Shown one piece after another: positions 57,431 to 64,000 of a stretch of DNA of 64,000 bases. The position numbers and the translations under genes are program-made. The first letter of the stretch is position 1. Each line of letters begins with the position of its first letter. The DNA comes from Pardosa pseudoannulata (taxonomy: Eukaryota; Arthropoda; Arachnida; Araneae; Lycosidae), in NCBI GenBank assembly GCA_032207245.1, contig CM063503.1, positions 107,225,756 through 107,289,755 on the forward strand, read 5' to 3'. The notes under the pieces are model-generated. The model did not search any database, was not told the origin of the DNA, and worked only from the letters and a program-made list of their open reading frames with translations.

Positions 57431-58945
57431 TTTAAATTTCATAAAGTTATTCAGAATGATCTTACCTACGATTAGTATTCTTTAAAAGTTCTATTAATCC
57501 ATTGTTTACACTTTTAAGTGTACAGAGTAATTTTAAAATTCTAAAGCCCTACCCCTTAAAAGCATACTAAAATGGAAAGATATTTTCTTCCTTTTTTATA
57601 TGACATATTTGTTTAAGTATACACACCTCACACATTTTCTTTATTTTATGTGATTAATGTGTACGATTTTTGTTTTCCACTAATAAAATACCATAACTTA
57701 TTTTTGTTTGTACTCATTGCAGTACAAAATGCTTATTGTACCATACATTTGCATTTTAATACACGAAATACTTGTTTTAACACACATCAATCTCATTTCT
57801 TACATATTGTATGTGATAAATAACCACTTTTGTCACCAAGTATAAAAATAAAATAAATAAACTTTATTGTGCTTATTGCAGTGAAAAATGTTTGTTTTGT
57901 GGTAATATTAAACTTATTTACATTTTAACACATGTGAAATATCTCGTTTAATATACAAGATTCATATGTCGGAATATTTTATGCCATAACCAAAAACTTT
58001 TTTTTTACCAACTTCCAAAATATGATTATTTCACTTTACCATACTTATTAAAAATTAAAGTATTAGTTTCCTATTGAAATTAAGTATTTTTAAACTAATG
58101 CTTTACAAATGTATATTTCTGTATACTTAAATATCTTAATGCTTTATTTATAAACTACCACTTCCTTAACTAATGAAATACAATTATTTAACTTTAACTT
58201 TATCTTACTTATTTCAGCGAAAAATAATAGGAGTATATTAATATTAATATCATATAAAAAGCATTTGATATCATTTTAATAAACATAAATATTTTTAGCT
58301 TAAATCAAAGTTACTCTTATTTTATTATTTAATGAAAAAAGCTTAAGCTATTTCGTTATTTTTTCCAAACTTAAGCTTTATATCGTTAGACTTCAGTTTC
58401 ATGGAATTATTACTATTATATAAATAATTCTGAACTTCTGTAGAATAAACACAGTAGATATTGCAGTCATGCACAATCCAGTCACGTATTATACAGCTAA
58501 GAACGTGACTTGATTTGTTTAGTATCTGAGATTATCTCTGAAATGCATTTCAGCATAAATGGGTTATAAGTTAATATCTAATAAATATATTAACTTATAA
58601 ACCATACAACCAACACTTCTTGAACTTTTGTTGACGCATATGTGGTGTTCATTCATATGAAGTAAATTCACTGACAAAATACATTTTTTCTATGTTCAGG
58701 TAAATAGATTTAAAAAATTGGTCACATATTATATTCTAAACTTCATACAAGAGTAAATAGAGCATATTGAAGCTTCACTGTTTAAGTATACTCAGTACAT
58801 TTTGTGTACCTCCTTAAAATCAAAACAAGTAAAACAAATATTTCTTAAGATAATCGGTTTTCTTCTGGTTTTCTTAATATTATATGAGATGAATATTAAA
58901 AGGGAAAACTACAACAATGGGTTTAATTCTATAATAAAAGTGTTG
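57431..58945. other. AT-rich non-coding stretch, nothing recognised
   Basis: A short plus-strand open frame at 58802-58987 runs into the palindrome and has no recognisable domain. Confidence 0.5.
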
Positions 58946-59164
58946 TATAAAACCTTTTATATGGACATAGGATTATTAAAACTATGAAATTTAAATAAAA
59001 ACTATGTATTCCTGTAGTTTGCGTAAGTTTTTAAAATTTACTTATATAATAGATATTTTAGAACATAAGTAAATTTTAATATCTTATGCAAACTTCAGAA
59101 ATACATAGTTTTTGTTTAAATTTCTAAGTTTTAATAGTCCTATGTCCGTGTAAAAGGTTTTATA
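58946..59164. repeat. long palindrome 1: 100-bp arms, 19-bp loop
   Basis: The left arm 58946-59045 and right arm 59065-59164 are near-perfect reverse complements. Examples are TATAAAACCTTTTATATGGA against its partner at the far end, and TTTAAATAAAAACTATGTAT against ATACATAGTTTTTGTTTAAA. The loop is ATAATAGATATTTTAGAAC. A handful of mismatches are scattered along the arms. There is no coding sequence and no terminal target duplication that I can see. Confidence 0.93.
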
Positions 59165-59170
59165 TATGGA

Positions 59171-59374
59171 CAATATATTTGAAGTAGTAGGATCTAGAAC
59201 AATTGCATTGAGTGTTGAAAAAATGGATCGTATAGAGCTTCTATATAATAGATAATAAGATCGTAAAGAAATCTTATATAATAGAGATTTTAGAACATAA
59301 GATTTAGCTCTATACGATCCATTTTTTCAACACTAAATGCAATTGTTCTAGATCCTACTACTTCAAATATATTG
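59171..59374. repeat. long palindrome 2: 69-bp arms, 66-bp loop
   Basis: The left arm 59171-59239 (through GAAGTAGTAGGATCTAGAAC and ATGGATCGTATAGAGCT) and right arm 59306-59374 are reverse complements with about two mismatches. It begins 6 bp after palindrome 1 ends. Its loop contains CTTATATAATAGAGATTTTA followed by GAACATAAG, the same central sequence as the middle of palindrome 1 (one or two base changes). The arms of the two palindromes are unrelated. Confidence 0.93.
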
Positions 59375-61784
59375 AGAACAACTAAGTACATTTTTGAAAT
59401 CAACTGGACCGTGGATTCCGCTTCGTAATCTGTACCGTTTTTATTCGTCTTCTATGATATTCTATTATATCAGGAGTTATCTCTATAGACCTAACTTCAT
59501 TAAGTGTTAAACACACATAAATCTGAAAACGGGAAATATAAGGGCAATAATTGGCCAGGAATAATGGAATAAGTTGTCTGAGTGATGTAGCTGAAAAAAA
59601 GATAGTACCCTTGTACAAAAACTTGAATTGTTAGCTGGTGAATCTGTGAAGTGAATAAAACAATACTTTTTAATTATTTTTTATCAGGAAAAAACTAACT
59701 ACTGTATGTATTCAGAATAAATTGGGGCAAGGCTTTTTAATTCTCAGTAAATTTGTTTAACATTTGCTTTATAACAATCTCTTACGAACTGTATTTGGTA
59801 ATATAGATATTGATTAATAATGAAACAAAAACTAAAATGAAATCATTTACAAATTTCATATGATAGGAAAAATAATTTTCACAGTATGTAACGATTTTCA
59901 ACTCGTACTCAATAACTTACATGGAACCGACAAAACTGAACGACTATTGTTGATTTTTAATTTGACTATATGATCATCTCCATAACGTGAAATAAAATTA
60001 AGAATTAATAATGAGACATGAATAACATCGTCAAGAAGCTAATCAGTTAAAGAGTCAAGTTTACACATTAAACTAAATTTAACCATACATAGTAATTATC
60101 TGTAATTCTGTGTTTTGGGTCTTAAATTTGCAATAAATCAAATTATTAGATTGAGTTACACCAAAATATAATATCAGGGTTAGTGGATTACCAAACTGCA
60201 AATGATTCCCAACATATTTTGTAAGTTTGTTTATATCAAACTAAAACTCTGAGTAACTATACATAAACGAATATTTTTAAGTTATAGGTTAATTACTTCT
60301 ATAAAATAAATTTTATTTAGTTTGGTATTTTGTACAGTTAATTTTTTTAATAATTAAAAATTAATCGTAATATAATTCAGCAAAAAATACTACTTAATGA
60401 TACCTGCAGAGAGAGTATCTAAAGATAATTTCTGGAATCTTTGCATTCATGTTGCACAGAATAATCGAAAGATATAAGTGCTTCGAAGTAATTGTGTCAG
60501 GTCAATTTTATTAAAACACTTTTTCACGATAATGTTGAATTTAAATTTAACTTTTATAGATACCTTTACAAAATTACTGATACAAAATTACTGTAAAGAA
60601 TGTAATATTGTTGATTAAAAATGTTCCTCTAAAATTATGTTTCCTATCTTCAGAAAAAGCTTTTTAAGTTTTAAAGGTATACAATAATTAAATTAAGAAA
60701 TGTGCTGAGTTAATCGGGATATAACCTTTTCAGTAAATAAATTTTAAAAAATAAAGCAAATTGAATATGTATAAAATAACAAATAGTGTGCAACAAGAAT
60801 AGACATATTTTTAAGAATAAGAACTCATTTTCAAATTAAAAAAATTATTTTAGGCAGAAAGATATGATTGATATAATTCCCTTACCAGTGGATATTTTTA
60901 ATATATAATAACTATCAATACTTAAAATAAGGAAGGGAGGGCATTAATTTATTATAGAGTAACATACTTAAAATGTCATAGATTTTTTTTTATTAAAATC
61001 CTACTACATTAAAATATTTGCACCTTTTTCCTTCAGATATCAATTTTATTTCTTAGAAACAATTCTCAACTAAAATATAACATTTTTAATTTGAGAAGAA
61101 TATTGAAAGTTAATTTTATTCATTTGCTTTAATTCATGATGTAGCTTTTCTTTTTCATAAGAATGATATTGTGATATTTTTTATTCAAATCATTTTCAAA
61201 CCCGCATGGAATTGTGCTTAAATCAAATTTTAAATTTCTTTATAATAATTTATTGCATGTTTTCAAACCATCTGAAATATTTCAATAATATTTTGACTTG
61301 GCATGCCCCCTTAATATAAAAACATGCTTGTTAGGTGAAATATTCGATGAATATAAATACTTTATTGAACTTTGTAATAGTATTTATACAAGAGAGAAAT
61401 TATTGAAATTATTTCATAACTAACTGATTTCAAGTTACTGAATTATATTGGAATTTATTTGTGGGAAAATAAGATAAATACACTTCATTCACGAAGTTCT
61501 CAGTCAAAGTTTCTCTAAAGTTTTTTGAAAAATAACTTGATATTATTGAAGAATTAAGTTATAAAATTTGAAAAAATTCACAAAATTAGTTTTGTTGAAA
61601 TTTCGCATAATTTAAGAAGGATTTTAATTTTCCTAAAACAACTTCATGAAACACATCTAACTAAATAAATGGGTAAAACTTTTGCATTTACTTTCAAAAA
61701 TATAGATTTATATTTGTTATGGATGGAACAAAATTTTTTTTTATAAAATTCGGGATTATATGTTAATTGCAGACAATCCAGTCT
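59375..61784. other. AT-rich non-coding stretch, nothing recognised
   Basis: A short minus-strand frame (59400-59618) has no recognisable domain. Confidence 0.5.
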
Positions 61785-62049
61785 TTAACCCTTTAGCGGA
61801 CAGTGGTTTCGCAATGAGACCATATTTAAATATCTTAATTTTTTCTTTACTTTTTGTAGACATATGAATGATTTTTCAGTTTTTTATGTTTTGACAACTT
61901 AAACCTTAATATATGACAGCACTACATTTAATTTTTTTTTCTCTTGAAATATATGTAATTAAACTTTCAGTACCTGGAAAGTCAGTAATTCGATTTTTCT
62001 GACTTATAGCTTCAAATAAAAATATCTACCAAACAACACTTATAAATTG

Positions 62050-62346
62050 TTAAATTATCTATTTATTAAACTATTTTTAAGCTATTTATTTATTATGCTA
62101 CTTGTTAGGCTATTTATTTATTATTCTGTTTATTAAGCTATTTATTATACTGTTTATTAAGCTATTTATTTATTATGCTGTTTATTAAGCTATTTATTTA
62201 TTATGCTGTTTATTAAGCTATTTATTAATTATACTGTTTGTTAAGCTATTTATTTATTATACTATTTTTAAGTTATTTATTATACAATCTATTAAGCTAT
62301 TTATTATACTATTTGTTAAGTTATTTATTTATTGTACTATTTTAAG
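62050..62346. repeat. minisatellite, unit about 24-28 bp
   Basis: Around twelve units of the type AAGCTATTTATTTATTATGC followed by TGTTTATT, with TTTA-length variation between units. Confidence 0.93.
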
Positions 62347-62527
62347 GATACTTATTTATTTTTCTTACAATATAATTAAAATTTCAAAAAGGATTATATT
62401 CACGCTGTACAAAGGGAGGGTTTTATCAATTTAACTACCCCTCAAACCCTCCTAAAGGTATACTCCTCTAAGAAATGTTAAGGAAAATTTTTATATATTT
62501 TACATTCCTAAAGTTCATAGATAACAT

Positions 62528-62820
62528 TGTTAGATTAATTTCGCCACCGAAAGATAGATGGCGCTATTGAGCGGTGGGAAAAACAAACTTGGTCGAAGAG
62601 AAAAACCGTTGGACATTCGGCGTCGGTTCTAAAATGTTATTCCTGTATTCTACTATTATTCATATATGAACCGGGTTTAAAGCGTAACATAATTCATAAT
62701 TCTGTATTCATGTCTCAGTTTATTCTCTATGTGTCGTGAAGTGTTGTAAAATAAAAGGTGTGTGTGTTTCAACAGCTGTGTTTGGATTTATACAGTCATG
62801 AGAATCCCAGCATAAACAAA
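62528..62820 (+). mobile_element. possible solo LTR or first-exon-like block
   Basis: A GC-richer block beginning TGTTAGATTAATTTCGCCACC. It contains GATGGCGCTATTGAGCGG, then an AATAAAA signal followed by GGTGTGTGTGTTTC near 62750, and ends around CAGCATAAACAAAAGGTAAG. TG start, polyadenylation signal and GT-rich tail fit a retroelement LTR. I could not find a convincing 4-5 bp target duplication. The AAAAGGTAAG at the end is also a good splice-donor match. Confidence 0.3.
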
Positions 62821-63111
62821 AGGTAAGAAGTTACCTTATTTACTTCTTCAGTAATATTGAACATTTACATATCATTCTACCTCAAGAAAATTCTAAATTC
62901 ATTAACTATTCTATCCAAACATTTATAAACTAATTTCATTAAATTCTAAAGAATTTATGTTCGTAACCTTCAAAGGGTTAAAGTGCAAAGTCAGACAAAA
63001 GTGCAAAGGTTTTAACAGCATGCAAATCCGCTGTCTCTAAATGAATTTATGTGAAACCTTTTACTTGAATACATTTAAGGGTTAGTTAAAACGTAAACGT
63101 CTAGAATATAT

Positions 63112-63257
<146 letters not shown>

Positions 63258-64000
63258 GAATAGTGGTCCTCCTATTTCATAATTTCAGATAGCATTTGAC
63301 GTAGAATTAATAAATATAAGGTATTTACAACAATCATAGGTATATTTTACTTTTCCTCTTATTTAAAAGATAACAAATTTTAAAAATGTGATTCAATGTG
63401 AAAATCTAGAGCACATTTGACTTCAAAAATACCAATTAAAGGCTAAATTTTATTCAGTGCAAGTAACTACGAGGGTTATGCGAGTTAATAGAGCTTATCA
63501 TAGATAATTTCTTTTGCAGATAAATTTTACCTTATTGCAATATGAATGTCAAGTTTCACCTAATGTTACAGTCAGTGATGTAATATACCCCTTTGAAAAT
63601 ACCTTAGAGGGCTATTTTATTTTTAGATATTATTGCAAAATAAATTTATTTTCATTTTTATCATTATGTTTCAAACTTAGAATTAAATTTAAAATTAAAA
63701 ACGAAATACTAAAATCTGCTGCAATCGGAGGTATTTTATTGCCGAAATACAGGTATAAAATGGGTTTTAAAGTAGCCAGCATGCTTTCTCTTATTCTAAC
63801 TATAAATTTTCCCAGTTTCTTTGCAGGTGATCTAATAGTTTGACTGAGAATTAAATCCCACATGCATACTTAAATGATTAAATATATAAGAATTTACACA
63901 CAATTAGATTGATTTTTATAATTAGGGGATACTTAATAACTCCCCCTAATTTAGCATTAATCGAAAATAGAGTTTCTTAAATGCTGGAGTCACAAATAGT
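63258..64000. other. AT-rich end of window, nothing recognised
   Basis: Overlapping open frames on both strands at 63514-63863 are AT-driven and show no recognisable domain. Confidence 0.45.

Larger units (their letters stand above)
61785..62981. mobile_element. candidate TTAA-bounded element with composite interior
   Basis: TTAACCCTTT at 61785 faces AAAGGGTTAA ending at 62981, a 10-bp inverted repeat with TTAA outermost. The start matches the TTAACCC ends at 24258 and 34492. Inside are a minisatellite (62050-62346) and a GC-richer LTR-like block (62528-62820). No transposase frame is present. With only 10 bp of terminal similarity, chance pairing is possible. Confidence 0.4.

Noticed and set aside
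63514..63863. 109- and 77-codon overlapping open frames on both strands
   Set aside because: Composition follows the AT-rich DNA, both strands are open equally, and no domain or motif is visible.

Overview
This window looks like eukaryotic nuclear DNA from a repeat-rich, AT-rich animal genome, very probably an arthropod. A spider or other chelicerate is my best guess, based on the style of the repeats and not on any diagnostic gene. It shows no operons, no dense ORFs, no rRNA and no intact tRNA. Roughly ten long (TA)n arrays are present, and all recognisable protein-coding sequence belongs to decayed transposable elements. I see no host gene that I can defend. The window is best read as intergenic or deep intronic DNA.

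Layout: 1-130 holds a cluster of inverted 12-mers. 2.15-2.68 kb is a dead Tc1/mariner-superfamily transposase with one recognisable terminus. 3.19-3.62 kb is a (TA)n array running directly into a tRNA-derived SINE. 5.93-6.31 kb is a 193-bp tandem duplication. 6.8-17.3 kb is mostly featureless AT-rich DNA with a small hAT-like relic near 8.1 kb. 17.3-18.2 kb has a 230-bp unit in two adjacent copies plus a third diverged copy. 23.67-23.94 kb is an isolated GC-richer island. 24.26-24.47 kb is a TTAA-bounded MITE. 30.70-31.68 kb is a complete non-autonomous hAT-type element with 8-bp target duplications, followed immediately by a possible TTAA-bounded element. A half-element related to the 24.26 kb MITE lies at 34.49 kb. 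39.66-41.13 kb is a decayed minus-strand LINE (R1/I group: reverse transcriptase, RNase H, C-terminal zinc-knuckle) interrupted by a SINE with perfect 14-bp target duplications. 42.4-50.4 kb carries recurring diverged segments that look like an old long-period repeat family, with a dead Tc1 transposase at 48.1-49.1 kb inside. 52.19-52.64 kb is a dispersed retroposon-like repeat. 53.26-53.44 kb is a reverse-strand SINE with 16-bp target duplications. 54.3-57.4 kb is a less AT-rich, unidentified stretch. 58.95-59.37 kb contains two back-to-back long hairpins sharing a central sequence. 61.79-62.98 kb is a candidate TTAA-bounded element carrying a minisatellite and an LTR-like block.

Nothing here works as a gene system. 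What can be read is a transposon history: LINE decay, then SINE insertion into the LINE; at least two DNA-transposon superfamilies (hAT, Tc1/mariner) and probably a third (piggyBac-like); and fold-back structures. The most unusual item is the double palindrome at 58.95-59.37 kb.
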